Source: Streptomyces violaceoruber (GTDB taxonomy: Bacteria; Actinomycetota; Actinomycetes; Streptomycetales; Streptomycetaceae). Taken from it: 64,000 nt of DNA. The notes under the pieces were generated by a model. The model did not search any database and was not told the origin of the DNA. It saw nothing but the letters and a program-made list of their open reading frames with translations. Below are positions 32,184 through 41,611 of the stretch, one piece after another (within the stretch, counting starts at the first letter, position 1; the number at the start of each line of letters is the position of its first letter). Made by a program: the position numbers and the translations under genes. Where the stretch lies: positions 4,154,001 through 4,218,000 of the forward strand of contig NZ_CP137734.1 of assembly GCF_033406955.1 (NCBI RefSeq), given 5' to 3'.

Positions 32184-35100
32184 TCACACCGCTCCCACCA
32201 GCAGTTCCGCCGCCGCCTCCCGCCCGGCCATCTCCCGCAGCGGCCCCGGCACGGCCGCCAGCTCCGCGTACGTACCGCGCTGCACGACCCGGCCCCGGTC
32301 CAGGACGATCACCTCGTCCACGGCCCGCAGCCCCGCCAGCCGGTGCGTGATCAGCAGGCTCGTACGGCCCTCGGTGGCGGCCAGCAGGTCGGCGGTGAGC
32401 GCGTCGGCGGTCGGCAGGTCGAGGTGCTCGGCCGGCTCGTCGAGCACGAGGACGGGGAAGTCGGCGAGCAGCGCCCGGGCCAGGGCGAGCCGCTGGCGCT
32501 GACCACCGGACAACCGGGCCCCGTGCTCGCCGACCAGCGTGTCCAGACCGTCGGGCAGGCTGTCGGCCCACTCCAGCAGCCGGGCCCGCCCCAGCGCGTC
32601 GCGCAGCTCGGCCTCGGTGGCGTCCTTCCTGGCCAGCAGCAGGTTCTCGCGGACCGAGCTGTCGAAGAGGTGCGCGTCCTGGGCGCACAGTCCGACGAGG
32701 CGCCGTACGTCGTCGCCGGCCAGGGCGTAGGCGTCGACACCGGCCAGCGTGTAGGAGCCCGCCGCCGAGTCGAGGAAGCGCAGCAGCACCTGGGCGAGGG
32801 TCGTCTTGCCGGACCCGGACGGTCCGACCACGGCGACGCGGCGTCCCTGTTCCAAGGTCAGGTCCAGCCCCGCCAGCGCGTCCCTGTCCTGCCCGGGGTG
32901 ACGCGCGGCCAGCCCTTCGACGACCACCGGGAACGGCGAGGCGGGCGCCTGCCTCGGCACCTCAGGCTCCCGCACGGGCTCCGGCGCGTCGAGCACCTCG
33001 TACACGCGCTCGGCGCTCCTGCGCACGCGCTGGCGGTACTGCACGGCGAGCGGCAGTCCGAGGACGGCCTCGAAGGCGGCCAGCGGGGTCAGGACGACGA
33101 CGGCCACGGCCACGCCGGCGAGTCGGCCGTCGGCGACCGCCTGGACTCCGACGAGGGCGGCGCCCGCGACGGTCAGGCCGGAGACCAGGGCGGTGAGCCC
33201 GTCGCCCAGCGCGGTGGCCGTGGCGGCGCGCGAGGCGATCCGGGTGAGAGTGCCGTCGGCCCGCCGGGCCCCGGCGGCGCGACCGGGCAGAGCACCGGCG
33301 ACGGTCAGCTCGGCGGTACCGGTGAGCAGCTCCGTCACCCGGGTGGCGAGCACACCCCTGGCGGGGGCCAGCCGGCGCTCCGCACGCCGTGCCACGGCCG
33401 CGGTGAGCAGCGGAACACCGACACCGGCCGCGAGCAGGCCGACCGCGAGCACGACGCCCGCCTCCGGCAGCAGCCAGGACGTGAACCCGACCGAGGCGGC
33501 GGAGACGACCAGTGCGCTTCCGGCGGGCAGCAGCCAGCGCAGCCAGTAGTCCTGCAAGGCGTCGACGTCGGCGACGAGCCGGGACAGCAGGTCGCCCCGG
33601 CGGCTGTGCCGCAGCCCGGCCGGGGCCAGCCGCTCCAGCCGCCGGTACACGGCGACCCGCGTGTCGGCCAGCATCCGCAGCACGGCGTCGTGCGACACCA
33701 GCCGCTCCGCGTAGCGGAACACGGCCCGCCCGATGCCGAAGGCCCGGGTCGCCGTCACGGCCACCATCAGGTACAGCACCGGCGGCTGCTCGGAAGCCCG
33801 GGAGATGAGGTACCCGGAGGTCGCCATCAGGCCGACGGCGCTGCCGAGCGCCAGACTGCTGAGCAGCAGCGCGAGGCCGAGCCGTCCGCGCCGGGCGCCG
33901 GACATGGCGCGGACCCGGGACAGCACGCCTCCCCGCGCCTTCGCTGCGGGCTCAGCGGGCTCGACGGACGCGGTGACCGGCTCGTCGAAGGGACCCGGAG
34001 CGGCGGTGCGCGGGCCGTCCTGCGCGGCGACCGGCGACCCGCTGGTGCCCTCGGCCCGGCCGAAGCCCGCCGGCGCGTCCAGCCGCACCACCCGGTCGGC
34101 GACCTCCAGCAGTGCCGGACGGTGCACCACCAGCAGGACCGTACGCCCCTGCGCCAGCCTGCGAACGGCGTCCACGACCTCCGCCTCGGTGGCTCCGTCC
34201 AGGGCCGCCGTCGGCTCGTCGAGCAGCAGCACCGGCCGGTCCGCGAGAAACGCCCGGGCCAGCGCCAGCCGCTGCCGCTGTCCCGCGGACAGGCCGGTTC
34301 CGTCCTCCCCGAGGACGGTCGCCGTGCCCTCGGGCAGCGCGTCCACGAACTCCAGGGCGCCCGCGTCCCGCAGGGCCCGGCGGACGGCGGTGTCGTCGGC
34401 GTCGGGCCGGGCCAGCCGTACGTTCTCCGCGATGGTGCCGGCGTACAGGTGCGGGTGCTGGGGCACCCAGGCGACGCGGGCGTGCCACTGCGCGACATCG
34501 AGCGAGGCGAGGTCGGCTCCCCCGACCCGGACCCGCCCCCCGGTCGGGGGAACGAAGCCGAGCAGGGCGTTCAGCAGCGTCGACTTGCCCGCTCCACTGG
34601 GACCGACGAGCGCGACCGTCTCCCCGGGCTCGACGGTGAAGTCCACGTCCGTGACGGCCGCCTCGGCGCGTCCTGGATAGCGGACCGTCACGCCCTCGAA
34701 GCGCAGCGCATGGTCCGCCGGAACCGGGCCGGTCCCCGACGCCGGTACCGGATGCTCCAGCACCGAGAAGATGTCCTCGGCGGCGGCGAGGCCCTCGGCC
34801 GCCGCGTGGTACTGCGCCCCCACCTGCCGCAGCGGCAGATAGGCCTCCGGCGCGAGGACGAGCACGACCAGGCCGTCGTACAACGCCATGTCCCCGTGGA
34901 CCAGGCGCATGCCGATGGTGACGGCGACCAGCGCGACGGACAGCGTGGCGAGCAGTTCCAGCGCGAAGGACGACAGGAAGGCGATCCGCAGGGTCCGCAT
35001 GGTCGCCTGGCGGTACTCGCCGGTGATGCGCTTGATCGACTCGGCCTGCGCCTTGGCCCGGCCGAAGACCTTCAGCGTGGGCAGTCCCGCGACCACGTCC

Positions 35101-35702
35101 AGGAAGTGTCCCGACAGCCGCGACAGCAGCCGCCACTGGCGGTCCATCCGGGACTGGGTGGCCCAGCCGATCAGCATCATGAACACCGGGATGAGGGGCA
35201 GGGTGCCGACGATGATGGCCGCCGAGACCCAGTCCTCGGTCACGATGCGGGCCAGCACCGCCACGGGCACGACCACCGCGAGGCCCAGTTGCGGCAGATA
35301 GCGCGAGAAATAGTCGTCGAGGGCGTCGACGCCCCGGGTGGCGAGGGCGACCAGGGAGCCGGTCCGCTGTCCGCCCAGCCACCCGGGGCCGAGCGCGGTG
35401 GCCCGCTCCAGCAGCCGGCCCCGCAGCTCGGACTTCACCGCCGCGCTCGCGCGGTGCGCGGCCAGTTCGGTGAGCCAGCCGACCAGCGCCCGGCCGCAGG
35501 CGACGGCCACCAACAGCAGCAGAGGGGTGCGGAGTCCGACGGCCGTCGTGCCGTGTTGGAAGGCGCCGACCACCACCTCGGCGATGAGCATGGCCTGGGC
35601 GACGAGCAGTCCGGCCCCGACGGCACCCAGGGCGACGACCGCCGCCAGGAAGAGCCTGGTGGCGCGGGCGTACCGCAGAAGACGTGGATCGATGGGTTTC
35701 AC
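32184..35702 (-). CDS. cydCD: CydDC-type ABC exporter, fused CydD-CydC
   Basis: A 1172-residue fusion of two half-transporters. Each half has six membrane helices and an ATPase: Walker A GPSGAGKST near residue 369 and GPSGSGKTT near 962, with LSAGQRQR and LSGGQRQR signatures. In other bacteria, CydDC exports thiols and is required to assemble cytochrome bd. Genes are usually separate in proteobacteria but fused in Streptomyces. The predicted start is GTG 35702, which lies within a parS site. The frame begins MKPIDPRLL. It is downstream of cydAB on the same strand; the 75-bp gap holds two parS sites. Confidence 0.94.
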   Translation of the reverse strand: MKPIDPRLLRYARATRLFLAAVVALGAVGAGLLVAQAMLIAEVVVGAFQHGTTAVGLRTPLLLLVAVACGRALVGWLTELAAHRASAAVKSELRGRLLERATALGPGWLGGQRTGSLVALATRGVDALDDYFSRYLPQLGLAVVVPVAVLARIVTEDWVSAAIIVGTLPLIPVFMMLIGWATQSRMDRQWRLLSRLSGHFLDVVAGLPTLKVFGRAKAQAESIKRITGEYRQATMRTLRIAFLSSFALELLATLSVALVAVTIGMRLVHGDMALYDGLVVLVLAPEAYLPLRQVGAQYHAAAEGLAAAEDIFSVLEHPVPASGTGPVPADHALRFEGVTVRYPGRAEAAVTDVDFTVEPGETVALVGPSGAGKSTLLNALLGFVPPTGGRVRVGGADLASLDVAQWHARVAWVPQHPHLYAGTIAENVRLARPDADDTAVRRALRDAGALEFVDALPEGTATVLGEDGTGLSAGQRQRLALARAFLADRPVLLLDEPTAALDGATEAEVVDAVRRLAQGRTVLLVVHRPALLEVADRVVRLDAPAGFGRAEGTSGSPVAAQDGPRTAAPGPFDEPVTASVEPAEPAAKARGGVLSRVRAMSGARRGRLGLALLLSSLALGSAVGLMATSGYLISRASEQPPVLYLMVAVTATRAFGIGRAVFRYAERLVSHDAVLRMLADTRVAVYRRLERLAPAGLRHSRRGDLLSRLVADVDALQDYWLRWLLPAGSALVVSAASVGFTSWLLPEAGVVLAVGLLAAGVGVPLLTAAVARRAERRLAPARGVLATRVTELLTGTAELTVAGALPGRAAGARRADGTLTRIASRAATATALGDGLTALVSGLTVAGAALVGVQAVADGRLAGVAVAVVVLTPLAAFEAVLGLPLAVQYRQRVRRSAERVYEVLDAPEPVREPEVPRQAPASPFPVVVEGLAARHPGQDRDALAGLDLTLEQGRRVAVVGPSGSGKTTLAQVLLRFLDSAAGSYTLAGVDAYALAGDDVRRLVGLCAQDAHLFDSSVRENLLLARKDATEAELRDALGRARLLEWADSLPDGLDTLVGEHGARLSGGQRQRLALARALLADFPVLVLDEPAEHLDLPTADALTADLLAATEGRTSLLITHRLAGLRAVDEVIVLDRGRVVQRGTYAELAAVPGPLREMAGREAAAELLVGAV

Positions 35703-35709
35703 GTGAAAC
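35696..35709. promoter_or_regulatory. parS site (perfect) containing the cydCD start codon
   Basis: GTTTCACGTGAAAC. The central CAC of the plus strand (35700-35702) is the GTG start of cydCD on the minus strand. Confidence 0.88.
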
Positions 35710-35751
35710 AGGCCTTCCTGCCCGGCGGGATGCGTTCCGAGGTTTCGCTTC

Positions 35752-35765
35752 GTTTCACGTGAAAC
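35752..35765. promoter_or_regulatory. parS site (perfect) between cydB and cydCD
   Basis: GTTTCACGTGAAAC, 56 bp centre-to-centre from the parS at 35696, 12 bp beyond the cydB stop. Confidence 0.88.
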
Positions 35766-35777
35766 GCATCCCGGGAC

Positions 35778-36782
35778 TCAGTGCGCGGCGTCGGCGAGGT
35801 GCTGGGTGCCGATGCGCTTGCGGAACACCCAGTACGTCCAGCCCTGGTAGAGCAGGACGACCGGGGTGGCGATCACGGCCAGCCAGGTCATGATCTTCAG
35901 CGTGTAGGCGCTGGACGAGGCGTTGGTGACGGTGAGGCTCCAGTCCGCGTTCAGCGTCGACGGCATGACGTTCGGGAAGAGCGTCAGGAAGAGCATCGCC
36001 ACGGCCGCCACGATGGTGACGCCGGACAGGGCGAACGACCAGCCCTCACGACCGGCCTGGTTCGCCATCAGGGCGGCGACGAGGGCGGCGACGGCCACCA
36101 CGAGGGCGACCAGGCTCTTGGCGTCCCCGCTGTCGGCCTGCGTCCAGAGCAGGAAGGCGAGGGCCAGCACGGCCGTGACCAGGCCGACCCGCAGCGCCAG
36201 GGTCCGCGCCCGCTCACGGATCTCACCGACGGTCTTGAGCGCGGTGAACACCGTGCCGTGGAAGGTGAACAGCGTCAGCGTCACCAGACCACCGAGGAGG
36301 GCGTACGGGTTGAGCAGGTCCCAGACCGAGCCGACGTACTCCAGGTCCCGGTCGATCTCCACGCCGTGGACGATGTTGCCGAAGGCCACGCCCCACAGGA
36401 ACGCGGGGATCAGCGAGGTCCAGAAGATCGCCGTCTCCCAGTTGCGCTGCCAGTTCTCCTCGGGCCGCTTCACGCGGTACTCGAAGGCGACCCCGCGGAC
36501 GATCAGGCAGACCAGGATGACCAGCAGTGGCAGGTAGAACCCGGAGAAGAGCGTGGCGTACCACTCGGGGAAGGCGGCGAAGGTGGCACCGCCGGCCGTG
36601 AGCAGCCAGACCTCGTTGCCGTCCCACACGGGGCCGATGGTGTTGATCAGCACCCGCTTCTCGGCCCGGTTCCGGGCGAGCAGCTTGGTCAGCACCCCCA
36701 CTCCGAAGTCGAAGCCCTCCAGGAAGAAGTAGCCGGTCCACAGGACGGCGATCAGAACGAACCAGACGTCGTGCAGTTCCAT
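35778..36782 (-). CDS. cydB: Cytochrome bd oxidase subunit II
   Basis: A 334-residue membrane protein with about eight or nine helices. It starts with MELHDVWFVLIAVLWTGYFF and carries the family segment FLEGFDFGVG and GPVWDGNEVWL. It partners CydA in the oxygen-scavenging, non-proton-pumping terminal oxidase. ATG 36782 follows cydA by 20 bp, so the genes share a transcript under the Rex operator. Confidence 0.97.
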   Translation of the reverse strand: MELHDVWFVLIAVLWTGYFFLEGFDFGVGVLTKLLARNRAEKRVLINTIGPVWDGNEVWLLTAGGATFAAFPEWYATLFSGFYLPLLVILVCLIVRGVAFEYRVKRPEENWQRNWETAIFWTSLIPAFLWGVAFGNIVHGVEIDRDLEYVGSVWDLLNPYALLGGLVTLTLFTFHGTVFTALKTVGEIRERARTLALRVGLVTAVLALAFLLWTQADSGDAKSLVALVVAVAALVAALMANQAGREGWSFALSGVTIVAAVAMLFLTLFPNVMPSTLNADWSLTVTNASSSAYTLKIMTWLAVIATPVVLLYQGWTYWVFRKRIGTQHLADAAH

Positions 36783-36802
36783 GACTGTGCAGCTCCCTCG
36801 GC

Positions 36803-38308
36803 CTAGTACGAGAAGGCCATCGGCTTGTCGGCGTCACGGAGATCGCCGCCGATCTTCGTGGGCGGATTGAGGTCGGCCTCGGTCAGCTCGGGCGGTCCGG
36901 CCTTCACGTACTTCGCCAGGAGCTTGACCTCGATGACGGCCAGGACGGCGTACAGCAGGGTGAAGACGGACATCGAGATGATGACCTCGGCCGTGGAGAC
37001 GCCGGGGGAGACCGCGTCCCGGGTCTGCATCACGCCGTAGACCACCCAGGGCTGCCGGCCCATCTCCGTGAAGATCCAGCCCCAGGAGTTGGCGATCAGG
37101 GGGAACGCCATCGTCCACAGCGCCAGCAGCCAGTACATCCGGGTGAGCCTCGCCCCGAGCGGCTTCTTCAACAGCACCAGGTGCGGGACCTCGTCCTCCC
37201 CGGTGCGCAGGGCCGGTGGCAGCAGGAACCGCTTCCGCGTCAGCCACAGGCCCAGCAGGCCGAGGGAGAAGGACGCCATGCCGAAGCCGATCATCCACCG
37301 GAAGCCCCAGTAGGCGACGGGGACGATGGGCTTGTAGTCACCGGGCCCGAACTGCTCCTGGAGGGCCTTGTTGGTGTCGTTGATGCCGGGCACGTAGGAC
37401 TCGAAGTCACTGTGCGCGAGGAAGGACAGCAGCCCGGGGACCTCCAGGGCGACCTTGTTGTGCCCCTTGTCCACGTCCCCGTAGGCGAAGACCGAGAAGG
37501 GTGCCGGCTTCTCGCCGTCCCACAGGGCCTCGGCGGCGGCCATCTTCATCGGCTGCTGCTCGTACATGACCTTGCCGAGGGTGTCGCCGCTGACCGCGGT
37601 GAGCAGGCCGCCGACCGCCAGGGTCACCAGGCCGAGCCGGAGCGAGGTCCGCATCACCGGGATGTGCTTCTTGCGCATCAGGTGGAAGGCGGCGATGCCG
37701 ACCATGAAGGCACCGCCCGTGAGGAAGGCCGCCGAGAAGCTGTGGAAGACCTGGTTGAGGGTGGTGTTCTGGGTGAGGACCTGCCAGAAGTCGGTGAGTT
37801 CGGCGCGGCCCTTCTCCTCGTTGATCCGGTAGCCCACGGGGTGCTGCATCCAGGAGTTGGCCGCGAGGATGAAGTACGCCGACAGCAGCGTGCCGATCGA
37901 GACCATCCAGATGCAGGCCAGGTGGATCTTCTTGGGCAGCTTGTCCCAGCCGAAGATCCACAGGCCGATGAAGGTGGACTCGAAGAAGAAGGCGATCAGC
38001 GCCTCGAAGGCGAGCGGGGCGCCGAAGACGTCGCCGACGAAGCGGGAGTAGTCGGACCAGTTCATGCCGAACTGGAACTCCTGCACGATGCCGGTGACAA
38101 CACCCATCGCGATGTTGATCAGGAAGAGCTTGCCCCAGAACTTGGTCGCCCTGAGGTACTTCTCCTTCTCCGTGCGGACCCAGGCGGTCTGCAGTCCGGC
38201 CGTGAGGGCGGCCAGCGAGATCGTCAGCGGGACGAACAGGAAGTGGTAGACGGTCGTGATGCCGAACTGCCATCGCGCCAGCGTCTCCGGCGCCAGAGCC
38301 AGGTCCAC
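36803..38308 (-). CDS. cydA: Cytochrome bd oxidase subunit I
   Basis: A 501-residue subunit with nine predicted helices that holds haems b558, b595 and d. The haem b595 ligand corresponds to H22 (VYHFLF), and the GRQPW motif near residue 416 marks the quinol site region. GTG 38308 is preferred: the mature-like sequence VDLALAPETLARWQFG begins there and GAGGAGAG precedes it at a good distance; a longer start at 38428 would overlap the operator. Transcription should rise at low oxygen when Rex is released by NADH. Confidence 0.95.
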   Translation of the reverse strand: MDLALAPETLARWQFGITTVYHFLFVPLTISLAALTAGLQTAWVRTEKEKYLRATKFWGKLFLINIAMGVVTGIVQEFQFGMNWSDYSRFVGDVFGAPLAFEALIAFFFESTFIGLWIFGWDKLPKKIHLACIWMVSIGTLLSAYFILAANSWMQHPVGYRINEEKGRAELTDFWQVLTQNTTLNQVFHSFSAAFLTGGAFMVGIAAFHLMRKKHIPVMRTSLRLGLVTLAVGGLLTAVSGDTLGKVMYEQQPMKMAAAEALWDGEKPAPFSVFAYGDVDKGHNKVALEVPGLLSFLAHSDFESYVPGINDTNKALQEQFGPGDYKPIVPVAYWGFRWMIGFGMASFSLGLLGLWLTRKRFLLPPALRTGEDEVPHLVLLKKPLGARLTRMYWLLALWTMAFPLIANSWGWIFTEMGRQPWVVYGVMQTRDAVSPGVSTAEVIISMSVFTLLYAVLAVIEVKLLAKYVKAGPPELTEADLNPPTKIGGDLRDADKPMAFSY

Positions 38309-38399
38309 GTCTTCACTCTCCTCACATCGCCACACCGCCGTGGTCAGCGGCGGTTTGAGCGTGTTTGTCACACCCATCGCGGGCGCAATCGGGCCCACG

Positions 38400-38433
38400 C
38401 TTGTGAACGCGTTCACATTCACAAGCAATTATG
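38400..38433 (-). promoter_or_regulatory. Rex operator (ROP) and -10 of the cyd operon
   Basis: TTGTGAACGCGTTCACAT at 38401-38418 matches the Rex consensus TTGTGAANNNNTTCACAA with one end mismatch. A further TTCACAAG (38418-38425) pairs with CTTGTGAA (38400-38407), giving a second overlapping inverted repeat. CATAAT on the minus strand (38428-38433) is a good -10, so Rex would cover the transcription start. Rex control of cydABCD is established in S. coelicolor. Confidence 0.88.
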
Positions 38434-38543
38434 ACCTACAGCTTTTCGACACCGGAAGGGGGGTCCCCTGTGACGTCAACCCCTCTGCCGGAACTTCAAC
38501 AGACCGTTGAGTCCGGGGGGCGATGGCCCCTCCGCATGCGAAA

Positions 38544-38571
38544 GCGCGGGACGGCACCTGCCGTCCCGCGC
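38544..38571 (-). terminator. Terminator after hisC
   Basis: 13-bp perfect stem (38544-38556 with 38559-38571), 25 bp after the hisC stop, followed on the minus strand by TTTCGC. Confidence 0.8.
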
Positions 38572-38595
38572 CTCGTCGTCCCGCCCCGTTCGGGG

Positions 38596-39675
38596 CTACA
38601 GCTCCTTGCGGAACTCCTCCGACACCTTCAGGAAGATGTCGTTCGCCTCGCTCTCCCCGACCGTCACGCGCACGCCCTCGCCCGCGAAGGGGCGGACGAC
38701 CACGCCGGCCTGCTCGCAGGCGTTCGCAAAGGCGAGCGTGCGTTCTCCCAGTCGCAGCCAGACGAAGTTGGCCTGGCTCTCCGGCACCGTCCAGCCCTGC
38801 GCGCGCAGCGCGTCGGCCACGCGGGCGCGCTCGCACACCAGCGAACCGACCCGGCCGATCAGCTCGTCCTCCGCGCGCAGCGAGGCGATCGCCGCCTCCT
38901 GCGCGATCTGGCTGACCCCGAAGGGCACCGCCGTCTTGCGCAGCGCCGCCGCCACCGGCTCGTGGGCGATCGCGAAGCCGACCCGCAGCCCCGCCAGGCC
39001 GTAGGCCTTGGAGAAGGTGCGCAGGACGCACACGTTGGGCCGCTCACGGTAGAACTCGACGCCGTCCGGGACCTCGGCGTCCCGGATGAACTCGCGGTAG
39101 GCCTCGTCCAGGACCACCAGCACGTCGCTCGGCACCCGGTCCAGGAACCGCTCCAGCTCGGCCCGCCGTACCACCGTGCCCGTGGGGTTGTTGGGGTTGC
39201 AGACGAAGATCAGCCGTGTGCGGTCGGTGATCGCGTCCGCCATGGCGTCCAGGTCGTGCACCTCGCCCGGCGTCAGCGGTACCTGCACGGACCTCGCGCC
39301 GCTGATCTGCGTGATGATCGGGTACGCCTCGAAGGAGCGCCAGGCGTAGATCACCTCGTCGCCGGGGCCCGAGGTCGCCTGGATCAGCTGCTGGGCCACA
39401 CCGACCGATCCGGTGCCGGTGGCCAGGTGGGCCAGGGGCACGCCGAAGCGGTCGGACAGCTCGGCCATCAGCGACGTGCAGGCCATGTCCGGGTAGCGGT
39501 TGAAGGAGGCGGCGGCGGCCGTCACCGTCTCCATCACTCCCGGCAGTGGTGGGTAGGGGTTCTCGTTGGAGGACAGCTTGTAGGCCACCGGACCGTCGGC
39601 CGCGGCGGGCTTGCCCGGCTTGTAGGTGGGAATCCCCTCCAGCTCGGCGCGCAGCTTGGGGCTCGTCTCGCTCAC
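38596..39675 (-). CDS. hisC: Histidinol-phosphate aminotransferase (HisC2-like)
   Basis: A 359-residue class II-fold PLP aminotransferase. Visible features are LSSNENPYPP, the PLP Lys in TFSKAYGLAGLRVG, NPNNPTG for carboxylate binding and an Arg in VRPFAGEGVRVTVG. It converts imidazole acetol phosphate to histidinol phosphate or an aromatic amino acid pair. It lies outside the his operon, so it may be the second copy and act mainly on phenylpyruvate; this is inference. GTG 39675 has GAGGAGGA 7 nt upstream; ATG 39705 is an alternative lacking a ribosome site. Confidence 0.9.
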   Translation of the reverse strand: MSETSPKLRAELEGIPTYKPGKPAAADGPVAYKLSSNENPYPPLPGVMETVTAAAASFNRYPDMACTSLMAELSDRFGVPLAHLATGTGSVGVAQQLIQATSGPGDEVIYAWRSFEAYPIITQISGARSVQVPLTPGEVHDLDAMADAITDRTRLIFVCNPNNPTGTVVRRAELERFLDRVPSDVLVVLDEAYREFIRDAEVPDGVEFYRERPNVCVLRTFSKAYGLAGLRVGFAIAHEPVAAALRKTAVPFGVSQIAQEAAIASLRAEDELIGRVGSLVCERARVADALRAQGWTVPESQANFVWLRLGERTLAFANACEQAGVVVRPFAGEGVRVTVGESEANDIFLKVSEEFRKEL

Positions 39676-40093
39676 CGCAGTCCTCCTCGTGACCACCACC
39701 GGCATCGAATACTCCTCACCTTATGAGGATTCACCGCCGCTGCGTAGAGGCGGGAGAGACGGGCGGGGTGGGGCAGACCTCGTCCGTCACACTGGCATCA
39801 GGGGCATCAGTGCACGAAGGCGCACGATTCGGGGGGCGCGCCGCACATATATCTACGCGCCGGTGGCTCACGCCGTGGCGCGCATCCCTCGTGCAGGTGA
39901 GTTGAGACCTCTTCGCAACATCCACCACCCCGCAGGCACTCACTGGCCAACACGTCAGGTAATGGGGTGGGCGGGGCCAACTGGCTTGCTTTCCAAGGCT
40001 GTTAAGCATTAATGATCTTGCAGAAACGTGACTGTCAACGCGTGCATATGCGTCCGCACTACCCCACCCCATGAGCCCTACTATCGGCTCGCC
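39676..40093. other. Intergenic region between hisC and the LacI gene
   Basis: Divergent promoter region of 418 bp with lower GC. TCCTCA-N5-TGAGGA (39714-39730) near the hisC start is a possible operator. TACTAT at 40078-40083 is a likely -10 for the LacI gene. No gene is visible. Confidence 0.55.
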
Positions 40094-41206
40094 ATGACAG
40101 CAGCAGGGAAGCACCAGGTGAGCCGCGCGGAAACCTCACGTCGAGGCAGTCGGCCGGGCCGGGCGGGTATCAGGGACGTGGCCGCCGCCGCCGGAGTATC
40201 CATCACTACCGTCTCCGACGCCCTCAACGGCAAGGGCCGACTCCCGGATGCCACCCGGCGCCATGTGCGCGAGGTCGCCGACCGACTGGGCTACCGGCCC
40301 TCGGCCGCCGCCCGCACGCTCCGCACCGGCAAGTCCGGACTCATCGGCCTGACCGTGACGACGTACGGGGATGAACCTTTCACCTTCACCGAATTCGCGT
40401 ACTTCGCCGAGATGGCGCGCGCCGCCACGTCCGCCGCGCTCGCCCGCGGCTACGCCCTCGTCATCCTCCCGGCGACGTCCCGCCACGACGTGTGGTCCAA
40501 CGTCGCGCTCGACGGCACGGTCGTCATCGACCCCTCCGACCACGACCCGGTCGTCAGCGAACTGGTCCGCCAGGGACTACCCGTGGTCTCCGACGGTCGC
40601 CCGGCAGGCTCCCTGCCGGTCACCGCCTGGGTCGACAACGATCACGAGGCGGCCGTGCTCGGCATCCTCGACCACCTCGCCGACGCCGGCGCGCGCAGGA
40701 TCGGCCTGCTCACCGGCACCACGACCGACACGTACACCCATCTGTCGACCACCGCCTACCTGCGCTGGTGCGAGCGCGTGGGCCAGGACCCGGTCTACGA
40801 GGCCTACCCCGCGCACGACCCGTGCGCCGGCGCGGTCGCCGCCGACCGGCTGCTCGCCCGCCCCGACCGGCCCGACGCCGTCTACGGACTGTTCGATCCC
40901 AACGGCACCGACCTGCTCGCCGCCGCCCGCCGCTACGGTCTGCGCGTCCCCGAGGACCTGCTGCTGGTCTGCTGCAGCGAGTCCACCGTGTACGCCAGCA
41001 CCGAGCCCCCCATCACCACCCTGTCGTTGAAGCCCCGCCGCATCGGCACCGCCGTGATCCAGGTCCTCATCGACGCGATCGAGGGGCTGCACTCCGACCA
41101 GCCGGTCGAACAGGTGATACCGACCGAACTGATCGTGCGTACCTCGTCACAGCGGCGCCCGCCGCGTACGACGGTCAGCCCTCCGCGGTCGCCGGAGGGC
41201 GAGTAG
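40094..41206 (+). CDS. LacI-family transcriptional regulator
   Basis: A 370-residue repressor with the LacI helix-turn-helix (about 24-50: IRDVAAAAGVSITTVSDALNG, hinge RPSAAARTLRTGKS) and a periplasmic-binding-protein-like sensor domain. Several effector-site residues vary, so the sugar ligand cannot be predicted. ATG 40094 is chosen because the HTH follows closely and a TACTAT -10 precedes it by 10 nt. No sugar utilisation operon is adjacent. Confidence 0.93.
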   Translation: MTAAGKHQVSRAETSRRGSRPGRAGIRDVAAAAGVSITTVSDALNGKGRLPDATRRHVREVADRLGYRPSAAARTLRTGKSGLIGLTVTTYGDEPFTFTEFAYFAEMARAATSAALARGYALVILPATSRHDVWSNVALDGTVVIDPSDHDPVVSELVRQGLPVVSDGRPAGSLPVTAWVDNDHEAAVLGILDHLADAGARRIGLLTGTTTDTYTHLSTTAYLRWCERVGQDPVYEAYPAHDPCAGAVAADRLLARPDRPDAVYGLFDPNGTDLLAAARRYGLRVPEDLLLVCCSESTVYASTEPPITTLSLKPRRIGTAVIQVLIDAIEGLHSDQPVEQVIPTELIVRTSSQRRPPRTTVSPPRSPEGE

Positions 41207-41611
41207 GGCGCGTCCGGCGTCCCCCGGGGCGCCGGACGCGGGACCGGGTCGCGGCCGTACGCACGACCCGGCCGGTACGGGGGGCGTGGCGGAACAGCCG
41301 GAGAACGGCGAACCACGACAACGCGGAACGACGGCGAAACAGGGCGGCGAGGGCCACGTCCGGCACGTCCGGGACACGGCGGGGCCACCTCCGGAACACG
41401 GCGGGAACACGGCCGGGCCACGGTCGGCGGACGGGCGAAGCCGGGCCCAATCGGGGCGAAAGCCGCAGCGAACCGGAGTCCTGGCCCGATTCACCACCCC
41501 TGGGTCATCACACAGCGCGATCCGCATTCCTATGATGGGCCCACACACCGCGGGCCGCTGCGACCAGGCAGTCCGAAGCGGTGCAGATGCGGCGCGATGG
41601 TGGAGGGGTCG
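41207..41611. other. Repetitive intergenic stretch
   Basis: 405 bp with no convincing gene. Imprecise repeats of short words (CACGTCCGG, GGAACACGGCGGGAACACGG) occur at about 41355-41425. An open frame is an artefact of GC richness. Promoter signals for the phosphatase gene should be in the last 100 bp. Confidence 0.5.
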
